A stretch of 64,000 nucleotides of DNA from Rallus limicola (Eukaryota; Chordata; Aves; Gruiformes; Rallidae), in contig JAKCOZ010000007.1 of assembly GCA_022605955.1 (NCBI GenBank), forward strand, positions 15,971,001-16,035,000. The letters are read 5' to 3'. The notes beneath the pieces were generated by a model. That model was given only the letters and a program-made list of their open reading frames with translations. It ran no database searches and was not told where the DNA came from. The position numbers and the translations under genes are program-made. This document shows positions 13,601-27,531 of the stretch, one piece after another; position 1 is the first letter of the stretch, and each line of letters opens with the position of its first letter.

Positions 13601-13970
13601 TCATAGAAACACAGAATCTCCTGAGTTGGAAGGGACCCATCAAGTCCAACTCCTGGCTCCACGCAGGGCCAGACAAGTCAGAGCATGGGACTGAGCACTG
13701 TGTCCAGACCCTTCTTGAACTCAGTCAAGCTCGGTGCTGTGACCACTTCCATGGGGACCCTGTTCCAGTGCCCAACCACCCTCTCAGTAAAGAACCTCTT
13801 CCTAATCTCAAACCTAAACCTCCCCTGTCACAGCTTCATACTGTACCCTCAGGTTCTATCACTGGTCACCAAAGAGAGATCTGCACCTTTCCCTTCGCTC
13901 CCTCTCATCAGGAAGCCATAGGCAGCAACGAGGTCTTCTTTCAGTCTCCTTTTCTCCAGGCTCACCAAGA
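13601..13970 (-). mobile_element. CR1 LINE, 3'-terminal fragment, minus orientation
   Basis: On the plus strand it opens with the inverted CR1 3' end (tcatagaaacacagaatctc) and continues through the CR1 landmarks gttggaagggacccatcaag, gttccagtgcccaaccaccc and agtaaagaacctcttcctaa to a tttctccaggctcaccaaga segment. It is 5'-truncated, as most CR1 copies are. The plus-strand open frame across it (13504-14001) is reverse-strand CR1 and not a gene. Confidence 0.93.
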
Positions 13971-15190
13971 AAGATCCACATGGCTCTGCAGCTGCAGATA
14001 AGATTTCTGTCTTACTTCTCTCTGCCACGTACTGAAGAGCCTGCCTTTCCATACCCTGCCCCTTCCTATTGAGAAAGTGAGATTGTCTAAGGAAGTGGAA
14101 GCTGATCATTCTGTGAGTAAGCACGGGCAGCTAGGCGACTAACTGCGAAAAGTTACGAGATCACACTGTGGAAAACATGTGACAGTCAACTTTTGGGGTC
14201 ATAAAGGACCAACAAACCAAGAACATCCCCATCTTCCCTGCTGGGTTCAAGAATGGTCCCATCCATGAAAACCACACACTTTGGTCACTGCAGTGGCGTG
14301 ACAGTACACCCCTAATGCAAACACCAGGATGACCTCATCTCTGTAAGAACAGTGGCACTAATCAGACACATTCTCTGTCATCATTACATGCAGAGTATGA
14401 CCAATTTCTTATAAACTACTTCAAAATCAGAAGGTTCCTATTCCTTGCTCCTCCAGATGGAGTTTTACAAAACCTGCCAATGTGTAGCAGTGCTGGAGCC
14501 ACATTCAATATGCAGAAGCAATATTGCGAACACGCTCCTGCCGAATGCAAAGCTGAATACAAATCCTGGCGGGTGGCAGAATGCCAAATGGAAGAACAAA
14601 GTTAAAGAGTTTGAGTGTTGCAGAGGATAAGGACAGCCTTAAACTGACGCCTTCAATGGTCTCTCTGATGAGGTAATAATGATAATATCTGGAACTTTAA
14701 TATCATTCTCCATCTGTCAGTTCCAGGATGTTTCACAATTTGTGTTATATTCAGCTTTAGAACATGCCTGGGTTTATTTTGGTTTTACTAACAGAGAAGC
14801 TATGATACATTTCTTTTCATGGCTATTTTTTTTTTCTTTTTTCTGTTTGCATTTCACTTATAAGCAGAAACTGAGCATCCACCCCTGGAAGTGTTTGACT
14901 GCAAGTTACAAGACATAGTAAAAGCTGCTAATTCTGAGATTCGTACTGATAACCCTTCTGACAGGCACATGTTTAGCACAAAACCAGAACATGGTTGTCT
15001 GCCTGAAAACAAGCTCCTAATGCCCTGCTCAAAGCTCCTAAGGTAGTAAGAATAAAGTGCTTAAACATCAGACCATCATTCTCCCCATCAGCTTAAAGCA
15101 AAAACAAAGCAAAGCATGCGATGCAGAACTCAGTGATATCATGCCTGCACGGAAGCATCTTACTGCAGGACAATGTGAATACAGTATCCT

Positions 15191-15650
15191 AATCACAGAA
15201 AATAGTGCTAGAAGGGACCTCAAAAGGTTATTTAGTCCAACACTTTATCTCACAGCAGGATTAGCTATACCTAAATCATTTCTGACAGATGTTTGTCTAA
15301 CCTCTTCATAACCTCCCTAGGCAATTCTTGTGCTTAACTATCCTTAGAGTGGAAAGGGCTTTTTTCCGTAATGTCTCACCTAAATCTCCTTTGTTGTAAT
15401 TTAAACCTACTACTTTTTGCTCTACTCCCAGTGGACATGAGGAATGTTTTTCTCCTTCTTTACAGAAAAGTTGTACACACTAGAAGGCTATTATGAATTT
15501 CCCTTCAGTTTTTTCTTCTTTAGACTAAACAACTAAACCTGAAGATTGAAAGACTTTTATCATATGCTGTGTTTTCTACACCTCTGATCATTCTTCCTGC
15601 TGTCCTCTGGACTATGTCCAATAACCTTCATATTTCCTGAAATAGTGTGC
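15191..15650 (-). mobile_element. Old, diverged CR1-type LINE fragment, minus orientation
   Basis: It has the CR1 3'-end layout with heavy divergence: aatcacagaa, then tagaagggacctcaaaagg, tttagtccaac, aacctccctaggcaattc, and finally ctgtcctctggactatgtcc. The divergence suggests an older CR1 subfamily than the copies at 13.6 or 29.6 kb. Confidence 0.85.
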
Positions 15651-17194
15651 CCCAAAGTCCACAAAATACAGATATTCTTATCTGACACAGCATTCAGACT
15701 CCTTCATCTCCCATGGGATATAGCATATAGCATTAAAAAAAAACCCTAATGATGTGTGGTTTTGATAAAAACTAGTTAACCTGTGCAAGATGCAGAGAGT
15801 CAAATTGCAGGACTCATAACTAATGTGCCAGAAGGTGGCTTTCAGAAGCAAATAATTTCTTTGTAAGAAGCATTAGGCAGGCAGTTTCAAAAGCAATGCA
15901 CTGTTAGCAAAATAATTCCCATGTTATTTTTCTTGTTATAATTAAGAACTGTGACACAACATCTTCCTGAAAAGCTGTAAAACTCTGAATTGTCCCTTCC
16001 TATTTAAATTTATTTCTAATAAACGTTATCAGTAAATGAAAGATGAAGGACAAGTTGCCTTAATAGACTGAGTAAAACACAACAGGTCTAAGTATATGCA
16101 AGAAACACTAGGAATTATGCACTGGAGATTAAAAAAATTAAAATATAAGGAGAAATACATGGGGTCTGCTCACTGAAGCAATTGGAGAGCACATATCTTA
16201 CTACCCTGGGCAAATTCATATCAAGGCACAGCAGGCATTGTTTCTATTGCCACCATCGGGTCTTAACAATTTTAGCTTACTTTCCTAGTAGCTGAGAGTT
16301 CTTATGAACTTATTTGGTGGACACTATAGAAGTGGTTGACAGTTCTTTGCTTCTTGTCTAAGTGGTCAAGGTAAGTCAGAGAGGAACCATTTTAAATACT
16401 ATGGGAATCTATGCTTCAATCAATTAATTTAAGCAAAATTTCGGGAGAAAACCCCAGGGAATCCTAAGGTTTATCTATGAAGATACCCAAGTGTGTGTCC
16501 TTCTTCACTGGTGTCACCCATCTGTGTCACCATGAAGGCATCACAGACATTGTTTGGCAGAAGGGTTTTCTGTTATTAGTCTTCTCATTTATATTCCCAG
16601 TACAACTTGTGCCACTACCTGTGCCATATTAAATCTGAGTGTTTGTCTGTTCCTGACTAATGCTACATTAAAATGCAGCACTAGCCCCAGTTATGCCAAC
16701 CTCTTGAAAAGCCATGAGATTTGCTTAGAAATTTTACAGGTTTTACTTTAGGTGTTCTAATTGCCTTCTACCATAAGCCAATGCTCATCTGCAAGATGTT
16801 TTCCAGTGACACAGAGATGCTCATTAAAAAAAGAGAGAAAACAAATTTAATTCCTACATATTCACTTGACTCCTTAAGACTAGGTTTCAAGAGAAGAGAA
16901 GATAACATTAAGTTGCCAAATAGTTTTGTGTGAGCTGTCACACAGTGGAGGAATTGTGTTTGGGAGACCATCCCCAGCATTTATGATAAAAACAAACAAT
17001 TCCAAACCAAACCAAACCCAACCAGAACTCAATACTTTGAATGATCCAAAATACAAGCAATATTCATCATACAGTCAAAGTTCATTTTAAACTTAAAAGA
17101 GTATCTAAAAATAGAGAAATTACCATTTTAGACATCTTTGATTCAGTTCATACTTATAATCAAGCAGTAGCACCTGACAGTTATTCAATGCATG

Positions 17195-17227
17195 TTGGTG
17201 GTTATTATTTGGTGGTTATTATTTGGT
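17195..17227. repeat. 14-bp tandem duplication
   Basis: The unit TTGGTGGTTATTAT occurs twice in perfect tandem, followed by a partial third copy. Confidence 0.85.
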
Positions 17228-19400
17228 ATTTAATCTTGGTGGTCCAAGATTAACTGCACCTGAATCAAAAGCAAAGCATGCAGTTTCATGTTTTGCTTTC
17301 CAACACGGTGATTCTATTCAGTGAGAAAAGTTAAAACTTGAGATAGCCTGAACATCTGTATTTGTACACCAGAGAAAAGCAAAAAAAGTGACCTGAATAT
17401 TCACAGGTCTAAAATTTGACAAGAAGTTGGGATTCATCGATTAGAGCAGATAACACTAGTTAACTGGTATGTATGTCCTGTCATGAATGAAGGTTGCTCA
17501 GACCCAAAGATCCACACACTATCTGTTCTTTTTAGCTATTCAGTTGAAGTAGAAATCACATCTGCAACCCAAGCATTCTTTTGAGAGCAAGTGCTAGAAA
17601 AAGATTTGTTATGAGAGCTAAGGTTACTGTAAAATGACCACAGAGAACCATTCAAAACACATTAAGATGGATAACTCAAAGCACCACCTAACAGAGGAAG
17701 GGATGTATGTTTTCATCATCTCACTTTTATAATTCTCTTCTGTATCAGCTAACATCATAATGAAAGACTAAGTTTTAAAGTAAGTGGGTATTTGAGGAAT
17801 ATTTTAGTATTGTACACAAGTGCATTTTACATACTATACCCAGTGAGTTTTCAGGATAAAATGAAAGAATCATTCAAAATTTCTGTTGATTAGGAAAACA
17901 GTCTTAAAACTAAGCAGCAGAACCCTCACATGCAAAAAGAACACTAAACTAAAAAAAAAACAACCCAGTCCCACATCCCTATTAAATTTACTACTCTAAT
18001 CTTTTCAAAATCATTCTGCTAAAAATTAAACCACTTCAGGTTGTTTTATATAGTGCTGGTTCTGTAAGTGATCTTAAGCTCCTTTAAAACAATTATATAC
18101 TCAAAATTTGACTGCAAAATTTTATAGCATGATCACGTAATTACAAGAATGCAGTAATATACAGTTTCTATATTTCTTGGTACACAGTTAATTTGGTAAC
18201 TATTAACATTCTTTTCTACTTTACGTTTTAATATCCTTTGAGTCACACAGGGCCAAGGTCTCAAAACTAATCATAAAAAACTACCGACTGCTATTCACTC
18301 TAATATAATAACCCTTTATTTAAAACAACCTCCAATAAATTTCATTATAAGAAGTTATTAAAAGGGTTAAAAACCTATTAAATGTCAAAGAATTTGCTTG
18401 ACTCAAACTTCTAATAAAGAAACAGAATAGGCTTTCTTTCTGAATTATTTAAATCTTTACTGACTGTGCACTGAACCATGAAATTAGAAAAGTGTTATTA
18501 GAAGTGTTCTCTGGTTTTTATAAAAGTTGTAGCATAGAATATATCAAACCAGTCTTTAACTAGACTAGTTAAAGAAATAGGTTTTTAATCCTGAATACAT
18601 GGTTTTCACTGATATAAAGGGTCATAATTAAAAGTCTGGCCTGGAAGCTGCAGATAATAAAATTATTATTACAGGAGCATACATGTTCATTTGGTATATT
18701 CTGGATGCGTGTTTCCATTTTAATTTGGACAAATATCTTCAGTTTTGTTTGATCTTGCAAAGTCCACTAATTTGGACCCTCTCAGCTAACAATTAAGCTT
18801 TTAATAGTGACTCATTTTAAAGAATTAATGGTGAATAATTTATGTTATCTTTTTCTCTTTCTTTAAGTGTCTAATGCTTAACAGCAGGTATAGGTTGACA
18901 GCAGACAAATGGGTTCTAGGAGGTACAAGTCAAATATTCTAGAACACATCTCCTGATAACAATATTATCCCTTCACTGCTTCTTTGCAAATAATAACAGA
19001 ACCATTTTCTATTTATTTCACCCATTATTTACATGAGGAAAACAATCATGAGTTTCACATTTATTTTAGGGATGCTAAAGAACTCCTGAGTCAGCAGTAT
19101 ATGCACAGGTTCACTCAAACACACCTGAATCAATAACCTTTCATCAAAAGAAATTAAGTCAGAAGGACGCTTGAGACAGTATTGTCTCCCCTTCTTTTAG
19201 ACAATAAAAATAGAAGCATCCAAGGGGCGTGAAACTGCTAAGCCTAGGAATATAAACTAGATCCTTGGAAATACTGTGAAGAGTGCAAAGCTATGCTTGC
19301 TGTAGGGCAGGCAACTACTGTCGTCTTTGCAGTGCTTTGCTCCTGTCACTGACCAACGCCACCGCAGCAGCCAGCGTGAGATTGCTGTAACCTTTGTTGG

Positions 19401-19468
19401 CTTCTGCTCTATTCTATTTGATTCTGTTCTGTGCTACTCTGTGCTATTCTGTTCTGTTCTTTTCTGTT
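19401..19468. repeat. Degenerate TTCTG pentanucleotide repeat
   Basis: Reiterations of ttctg and tgctattctg variants run on the plus strand and end in a T-rich tract. Confidence 0.8.
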
Positions 19469-22400
19469 TGGGTTTTTTTTTCCTATGATGTTCACCACAA
19501 CAGTATCAAACTATCTTCCTGCAGCGAGTTGGGCGATGTCACTATTATTGTCACATGTTGTTAGCTCTATCTGCTGTAACAGACAAAGGCACACTGACCA
19601 CATCATCCATCTCTCCCTACCACAAAGTAAAGGAAGTTGTATTAGATGCATTTATATTAATAAAACAGTCTGGAGAATCTTTCTTGAATCAGTGTCACCC
19701 TCTGGTAGATGATTTGTAAATTTTTCAACAGATTTGCCAAGAGAGGATCTTGCCACATGAGAGCAGAGAGTGCTAAGTACTGTGCAGGGCCAGGAAAGTA
19801 GGTAGTGCATAGCTGTGTATCAGTGATGTCAGTGCATCTGCCACTGAATTTTGTCACACATCTTTTAAATATTTTATATGGTAGTGTTAATATTTAGAAG
19901 ATTGGGGGATTTAGCATTTAAATAAATTTCCAATGAGATATTCATATTCATGACATCACATTTCAAAATACAGTGCAGCCTGCATAGCATTTAGAAAGTG
20001 TTTAAGTTGAAATAAATTGCAAATTTTAGAATTAGACTGGGAGGTTTAAATAAACATATTTAAGGATATTTACACTTAGTAAAGAATAACATGTGACTTG
20101 ACTACAGTATTTATTATGTTAAAACTGACTCCATGAGAATTGTTTGGGTATGCCAGTGTTTGTATGCTTAGGGCAACATATATACAGTCATTTCCTAACT
20201 TGTTAGGTGTGAAAAATATTTGAGGAAGATGTTAGGACCTTGAATGACCAAGTGACCCTTTGAATTCTAGTCCATTAAGGCTCTCACACTGTTTTAAAGA
20301 ACTTCAGTTTCAGTAAGGGATGGTTGCCCAAACGAAGCTACTGGACCTACACTCCTTAATGATAGAAAACAACTGGGAAAAATACTGAAAGGTGAAACAG
20401 AAAATGTAAGAGCTATAACTACAAATCATTCCTGATGACTTCATATTGTATATGATGTTAATTCATGCTCTTCTTCACTTCTCAGTTCCTCCTGAAAAAG
20501 CTCATCATTACATTTGTAATTGCTGCATTATTTCCACACACAGCAACATATTCTGGAGCTTGAAGGTGAATTGGGCTCTGCCATTCTCACCTTGTACAAT
20601 ATTTAAAGTTAAAAAAAATTAAATTCTCAATATTCAATATAAAGCAAAACTCATCTGAAATACACATCTGGCTAATTTATGTCCTTCTGTGTCTTCTACG
20701 GTTTCTCTTTCTCACAATAACTGTTCCATTTGCCTTTTCCAAAGAAGGTTCTGCCACTGATTGAGTTTCTGTCTTTTATATCTTTTTTTATCTTATCTGA
20801 AAACCCATGTTCCTCAGGTTCAATGGCAGGAGATACGCCTATGCGCAAGGGATATCCATGTGGGAAGAACCCGAAAATTCCTTCTGAGTAGGAATTCATA
20901 GAGCTGTGACACCCAAAAAGTTGGACACCAGATCAACTAGAATGAGACAGTTTTTAAATATTATCGATGACATTTAATCTAAGTATGCTGTTTGCAAGGG
21001 AGGAAAGACTGTCTTTCCAGTGTTGTCCACTTGTTTAGGCACTGGACAGAAATAAACAGCAGAAAGATCTCAAATGAAAAACTTTTTTGTCCAGAAGGTA
21101 GAGAAAGGACTAAAACTTGAGTCTGCTTCATGCTCTAATCATCTCATTACCCTCATCATTAGGCTGATGAGATTTCTTGCTGTTCTGCACAAATATTTAA
21201 TGGACATTATTTCCATTCCAATGTAGTATGAAGTTGGATCTCTGAAACCAAAGTAATGCAGGCAGATCTCCTCTCCAATTGTCTATATTGTCCCACTCGG
21301 GCACTATGATGTGGAACATCCTTGAAATCATTTCCTGGAGCCACAGTGTCCTATCTGGGGTTGTGGTTTGCAGAGGGCATTGTGACTACAACAAAATGTC
21401 CTGTAGAATTAATCACAGACAGTCTGTGAATGGTTGGGGAATGGTTGGATTAGGGAGACTCAGTTGGCTCAGAATCCTGTCCCTGTGATAAAAACCCCTC
21501 ATTTAAGCAAACTATTTTGGTAGACATTTCAGTCTTGGATGGAAACAGTGGTGCTGTTCTGTTATGTGCTAGTTCTTGCATTCCCATGCACAACAGTTTA
21601 CTAAACCAAACAAACCTTCCTGTAACAACCTGCCACGCCAGAACTAAACTGCACACAATTATGACTGCACACTACCCATTGATTGCCACTGACATGTGTT
21701 TGCTAAGAACTGAAGTAATTTGGGGTTTGGGTGTGCATTTTGTGAGGTTTTGGACTAAGTTCATTTACCTTGATAAAGATCATCATACTTTTCATGGCTG
21801 ATACCAGTAGCCCTGAAAAAAACCCCATCTCCCACATGATTCTACTTTTTATTAAGTAGAAAATCATAACAAAACACATAGTTTAGACTTATAACAATGA
21901 GTTGGATGGTTTAAATTACATTAGTGAAAGGATCTTTTACCAAATCTTCCTCTTGCCATGTTGCAGCCCTGTAAATTCTCAGTATGAGTGATAGCACTAA
22001 TGGAAGTTGAAACAAAAGGTCTGCAAAACATTTAACTCAGAAGATATTGTTTTTCATATGTGTGATCTTGTTATCAAGTGATAAACTTACTGATATTTGT
22101 AACAATATTGTCATAATTTTCCCTGCAATATAAACCTAATGCCATAGTCAAATATTGTGGGTTTTGTAAATGTTAAGCACATGTGCTACTGCTAGGCAAG
22201 ACACTTTTTGTAAGTTATGAAAAATATGCTTGGCTCTTAGGGAAAAAGAGATTTAATGATATGCTAATAAGTCCATCATTCTTCTGTATTGTATTATTTA
22301 CAATTTTGTCTCTAAAACCTATTTAACATCTCCAGTGTAATTATCCATCTGCAGCTTGCCAAGTCCAATATTATAATTCCGAAACAAGAAAAATCTCAAT

Positions 22401-23994
22401 TATTTTCTTTTCAACTATGTAGAAGATGAACAGATATCCAGCAGTCTCAAAAGATTAAAATTAGTAAATCTATTTTGCTTCATGGCCATTATATTAAATT
22501 GCAACAGAAGACCTTCCTGGGAACTTTCCTTTTAATTTAAGAATATCTCTTTATTTTCCTAGTTTGATATTTCTAAATGCTAGATACCTTCCTTAATAAA
22601 AGCGTGATCAACTTACCAAAGCAATTTAAAAAGAAAAAAGACCCAACTTCTTGAAAAAAAATACACTTTAGGCAACCAGAAGGTATGATTTCCTTTTAAA
22701 TTCACTATTCAGTCTATTCTTTTGATCCTGAGACCTCTTATTGCCCCATTCATCTTTAAATAAAGCAGCAACCTTGGTTTGGCTAAGAAAACTTCCTTTT
22801 TCCTCTATCTTACAAACTTGTACTTTCAACATTGCCAAGCAGCAAGCAATAGCTGGGGAAGAGATTTTTTTTATGACCATTTATACTGTGATTGCACTAG
22901 GCATTTAGAGAACAAGTTCAAGGCATTAAAATAAAAGAAAAACCCCAAACTCAAAACCTGAAACACAAGAATTTTCAAGCTGTGGAAGTGGTGTCTTCAT
23001 GGTGAAGAAAGAGAAGGATACATAGGTAACACAGATTAATGAGATGACAAACTTTGGTTTTAAAGAGATTTTTTCAAATTGGAGGAGGCTGTATCCACTG
23101 TTCATTCAGAGTGATGTTGTCTGGAGATAAGACTTTCCAAAGAAATGGCTCTGGTGTTTTCTCAGCATAGCCTCACAAATTCATCAGTGTTGAAATACTT
23201 TAGTCTGGAGTAATAGTGGCATCATTTAAAGAAAACTTGAAGTTTTTAGGAAGTTTTCCTTTTCTTTTTGGATAAAGGTCTCATCATAGTAATTTCTAAC
23301 TTCTATTGGAGACTATCTAACCTACTGTTATTTGGAGCTGAATGTGAGGATAAGTAACAATATTTGTACAGTACAAAGCACATCTGTTTATATTTCCCAG
23401 GTTTCAGACAGCTGTGAGCACACAAAGCTTGTTCTGAAATCCCCAAACTCTTCTGCTGCCCAGACATCAGCTCTGTTGACAGACAGAGGCCGTGGTTCTA
23501 ATTTTCAATGTATTAATGGGTTAAATCCAGATTAATGCAGTTGAATACAATGCACCCAAGCATTGGGATCTGTGTGCCAAGCTTTTACTCTGCCAGAAGG
23601 TAACCCTCGAAGCTACCCTGGCAAGGGAAGTACTCAGATGCTACAGAAAAGAATAATTAACCACTAGAAAGATTAGAATGCACATAATCTCAAAATAACA
23701 TGACAGGAATGCCCCACGTAACAGAAAGATCTATCCACACTGTTTTATCTTGTTCATGTACCACAGGATACCTTCAGGTGAGATCTTCATGGCAGTGTAC
23801 CTATTCAACCAGTGTGTAAACTTATATTGCCTTACCACAGCTCCTTAAGTCTCACTACTGAAGAATAGGGTAATCCTCTGCTAGTATTCCAGAATTCTGT
23901 ACCTACAGAAACTCGCTTTATCCTCTCTTATGCTCTCAGCAAAGCAATGGCCTTACTCATTTCAGGAAGAAAATTTAAAATGTACTTGCTGTGT

Positions 23995-24145
23995 GTGCAA
24001 AAGCGCATCCATGACTGTTCACATAATTACTGCAATTATGAATGCAATTCGGGTAAATATGCAAGCAAACTACTAGCTAAGCCTCTAGCTGGTAATTTAT
24101 GTGTGCCTTTACCCAATTTGCATGGGCAATTTTCATAATTACCTT
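23995..24145. promoter_or_regulatory. Candidate enhancer: POU octamer with homeodomain motifs
   Basis: A perfect octamer ATTTGCAT (24116-24123) sits in a short inverted context (ccc...ggg). CATAATTAC occurs twice (24022-24030 and 24134-24142), and several GCAATTA/GGTAATTTATG-type homeodomain sites lie between. This is a motif reading only; conservation has not been tested. Confidence 0.3.
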
Positions 24146-24940
24146 CCCAGGTTTAGTACATAGATCTCAGGACTCAGTTTACATAAAATCTGACTGAATA
24201 ACTAATGAAGGACTGATGAAGGATGTACGAGCAACTAGTGGAATAAGGAAATTAGAAGCACATGGAAAGAAAATAAACCAAAAGAAGTCAACTTCAGCTT
24301 ATGCATTAGCTTTTGTTTACATTACATTTTGAAAGAGGGGGATATGAGTAATGTACTAGATAGCTCAAGTTCCTTCAATTATCCTTCCTTCTGTTTTCAA
24401 TATGCAACATACCCATTCTCGTGGTCAAGAAGCACAATGATTTTCAGACATACAAGCTACATAGATATAGTGTAATTTACAGTATGTGAAATTATCATTT
24501 TAAGTGTCTACCTCTTCATCTGAAAAAAGCAGAAGAGTTCCTCATGAATGTAAAGGCAGAACAGGGCCTGGTGTTTACAAATAAGCAACTGAAGGAGTTT
24601 GTAAGTGTCCTCTTTCTCTGAAGAATAAAGGAAACATACTGCATTTGACTGACAGAGGCATTTCAACAAATTATACTTCTGTTGCTACACTTATATTAAG
24701 AAAAAAAATAATCTTGGCTTGTTTGTTTTGCGTTTTAAGAAGACAAGACAATAAAAGCATTTCCTATTGAAAAAGAAACATATCTAGATGCTTCTGTTAA
24801 CCTTTATCATTAACTTCAAAAAAGACATTGGCATTTACATTCTAAGTTTCTAAGTAGTGCACCAAAGTACCTAGAAAATATTCATGTGTTAGAGAAAAGG
24901 AAGGATCCCAAAGTGCCTTCCACCACACTCTCTGTGAAAA

Positions 24941-26101
24941 TACTGTAGCTTTGTGTGGCTGAGTTCTGTTAGGTGAAGGAGGGGCTGCTGAGGTGGCTTC
25001 TGCAAGAAGCGGCAAGAAGCTCTTTGCAGGCTCGACAGAGCAAACACCAGCCAGCTCTAGGCCAGAGTCTTTGCTGACCAAGGCCAAGCCCATCAGCGAT
25101 GGTCACAGCCATCACATTTAGGAGAAAAAACCTGCAAGCAGCCACTTTTTGCCATCAGAGAAAGGAGTAAGAAGATGGAGCTGTGCAGACACTAAGGCCA
25201 GGGAAGATGGGGAGAAGGAGGCGCCCCAGGTGCCGGAAAGATGCCCCTGCAGCCCATGGAGGAACCCATGGTGGACTGGATGTCCTCCCATGGAAAAGGC
25301 TAGAAGAGGTGGAGATATATGTAAGACACCATGCCTGTGTTGGAGCAAGCCTCTGCCAGCACCGGCAGCCCATGGAGAGAGATAGAGACACAGAGAGAGA
25401 TAGAGAATCCATGCCAGAGCAGGTTTACTGAGGTGGGGCTGGGGGGAAGCTTGTGACTCTGTGGAGGACCAGGCTGGAGCAGTCTGAACTTGAGAGACTG
25501 AGACATTCTATGATTTATGACTGCACCCCATAGAAGTGACCCACACTGGGGCAGTTGGTGAAGAGCTGAAGCCCCATGGGATTCATGTTGGAGAAGTTCC
25601 TGGAGGACTGTCTCCCGTGGGTGGGACCCCATGGTGCAGCAGGGGAAGGGTGTGAGGAATGCAGCTCCACCCCCCTACACACACACCCCTTGGCTAAAAA
25701 GGAAAACAACTCGGAACTGACTGAAACCCACATTGCCCCATTCCCTGCTCCTCCCTGTGCCACAGTGGGAGTGGAAGAAAGGAGCGAAATCATGACTGAA
25801 GAGAAGTCTGCTAAGAAGGGAGGGATGGGGGAGGTGCTTTAACATCTGGTCACACTTCTCAATATCTGACTCTGGTATCACTGGGTGTGTAGTGTAGGGT
25901 AATAAATTAGAGAACTTTGTTTCCTTTGTTCCATGTTGAGTCTGTTTTGCCCATACTGCTGCTTGCAGAATGATCTCTTCCTGTCCTTTTCTTGACTCCT
26001 AAGCCTCTAAAAATATATTTTCTCCCCTGTCCAGATGAAAAGGGGAGTAATAGAGCAACTTTGGTGGGCATCTGGCTTCCAGCCAGGGCCAAACCACCAC
26101 A
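24941..26101 (+). mobile_element. Solo LTR of an avian endogenous retrovirus (about 1.16 kb)
   Basis: The element is flanked by 5-bp direct repeats GAAAA (24936-24940 and 26102-26106) and ends in ...accaccaca. It starts TACTGTAGCTTTGTG, where the usual terminal TG appears mutated to TA. A polyadenylation signal AATAAA lies at 25901-25906, followed by a U5-like stretch containing gagtctgttttgccca. No internal gag, pol or env sequence, primer-binding site or second LTR is present, so it reads as a solo LTR. ERVL-like class is suggested by the 5-bp duplication and resemblance to common bird LTRs. The many open frames on both strands here are LTR sequence and not genes. Confidence 0.88.
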
Positions 26102-26788
26102 GAAAATTACATCCTGTTAGAGAATCCTTAAAAACAAAGCTTTGCATTTAATTACTTATATGCAAGTTAGTTTGAAATAATTTTAATTCCTACCTCTGCG
26201 ATGCTTAGGAAAAAAAATATTTTAAAAATATATTTAATTTCAGAGAATTTGGAGAATTATTTTGAAAGTTGCAGAATTTGGTGAGGCCGTGGATGATCTA
26301 TATGGCACCCCAAATGAACTGCTTTTATCTCAAAGTTGAGTAAACAGCTTCTGCCATAAGAAACATGCTTTTTTAAGATAGATTGTTGGGATATATTTAT
26401 ATATAGGGTACTCACTCCCTGCAAAATCTCCAATTGTTCTTCTTACCTTAATAAATTTTACTCCTACCAGCATTGTAACATCAACACAACTGCAGGACAG
26501 TAAGTGGGTCTCCATCCTTGCTAAGAAAAATAAACTCAATTCTTAACTGAATTCTAGATGAATTACCAACCTCTGCCACCTAAAGCAAAGAAAGACCTGA
26601 TATATCAGAACCAAACAAGCCAGAAAATCACTCCTCATAATCAAGTAACATTTGCTATGTCTTGAAAGTATTGTTGAGATAATTCAGTTTGAAAATTACC
26701 GTCACATGGTAAACACAGCCCTGTATGATAGTATATCAGTGATATAATGGTCTGAAAAACTGCACTTTGCAGTGTTTAAACTAGTTTA

Positions 26789-27531
26789 GTTTAACAAGGA
26801 CAAGAGGAAGGTCTTGCACCTGAGAAAATATAATCCAGGAGTACAACACAGGCTGGGATCCACCTGACTGGAGATCAGTTCTGTGGAAAGGGACCTGGGG
26901 GTCCTGGTGGACAACAAACTCAGTATGAGTGAACAGTGTGCTGCTGCGGCAAAGAAACCCGGCAGGGTGCTGGGTTGCATCAACAAAGGCATCACCAGCA
27001 GAGATAAAGAAGTCATTACCCCACTCTGCTTAGCGCTTGTCAGGCCACACCTAGAATACTGGGTTCAGTTTTGGTCCTCACTGTACAAAAAGGATGTGGA
27101 CAGACTGGAGAGGATATAGAGGAGAGCCACCAGGATGATCAAAGGACTGGTGAGTGTCCTTATGAGGAAAGACTGAGAGAGATGGTTTGTTCAGTCTTGA
27201 GAAAAGCCAGCCTAGGGGAGACCTCATCACCATGTTCCAGTATTTATAGGGTGGCTACAAAGGGGATGGAAACTGTTGTTTTTTTTAAAGGAGTCATGTG
27301 GAAAAAGGCATGGGATAACAAGTGCAAGTTACTCCTGGGGAGATTCTGATTGGACACTAGATGAAAATGTTTCGCTATTAAAACAGTCAGCACCAGAGGA
27401 CTGGTGGATTCCCCAACAATGGACTCTTGTAAGATTGTCTAAACAGTGCTTTTGTCTAGAAAGACTTTTTGCCAAGAAAGGTTGGCAAAATTCTTGAGAT
27501 TCTCTTCAACCTGGAATTCAATGATTCTATG
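26789..27531 (+). mobile_element. CR1 LINE, 3' part with decayed ORF2 tail, plus orientation
   Basis: The copy runs from the ORF2 3' end (ttaacaaggacaagagg, gtcttgcacctgag) through the 3' UTR to the terminal caatgattctatg. The decayed frame reads ERDLGVLVDNKLSMSEQC and LALVRPHLEY, which are typical of the CR1 reverse-transcriptase C-terminal extension. It is then broken by a stop and frameshifts. The 3' UTR landmarks ttactcctggggagattctg, attggacac and gtggattccccaaca are present. At about 743 bp it is the longest uninterrupted CR1 in the window. It is non-functional and 5'-truncated. Confidence 0.95.

Noticed and set aside
13504..14001. 165-codon plus-strand open frame
   Set aside because: It overlaps the inverted CR1 copy. 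The frame is reverse-strand retroposon sequence plus flank.
20696..20899. 67-codon minus-strand frame with balanced amino-acid composition
   Set aside because: It looked protein-like, but no family, convincing splice sites or continuation into TOX were found.
24842..25881. Many overlapping open frames on both strands
   Set aside because: All lie in or at the edge of the GC-rich solo LTR, which explains the lack of stops. None matches a retroviral protein.
26883..27119. Open frame resembling a reverse-transcriptase tail
   Set aside because: It is the decayed CR1 ORF2 end, broken by a stop and frameshifts, so it is annotated as part of the mobile element and not as a gene.
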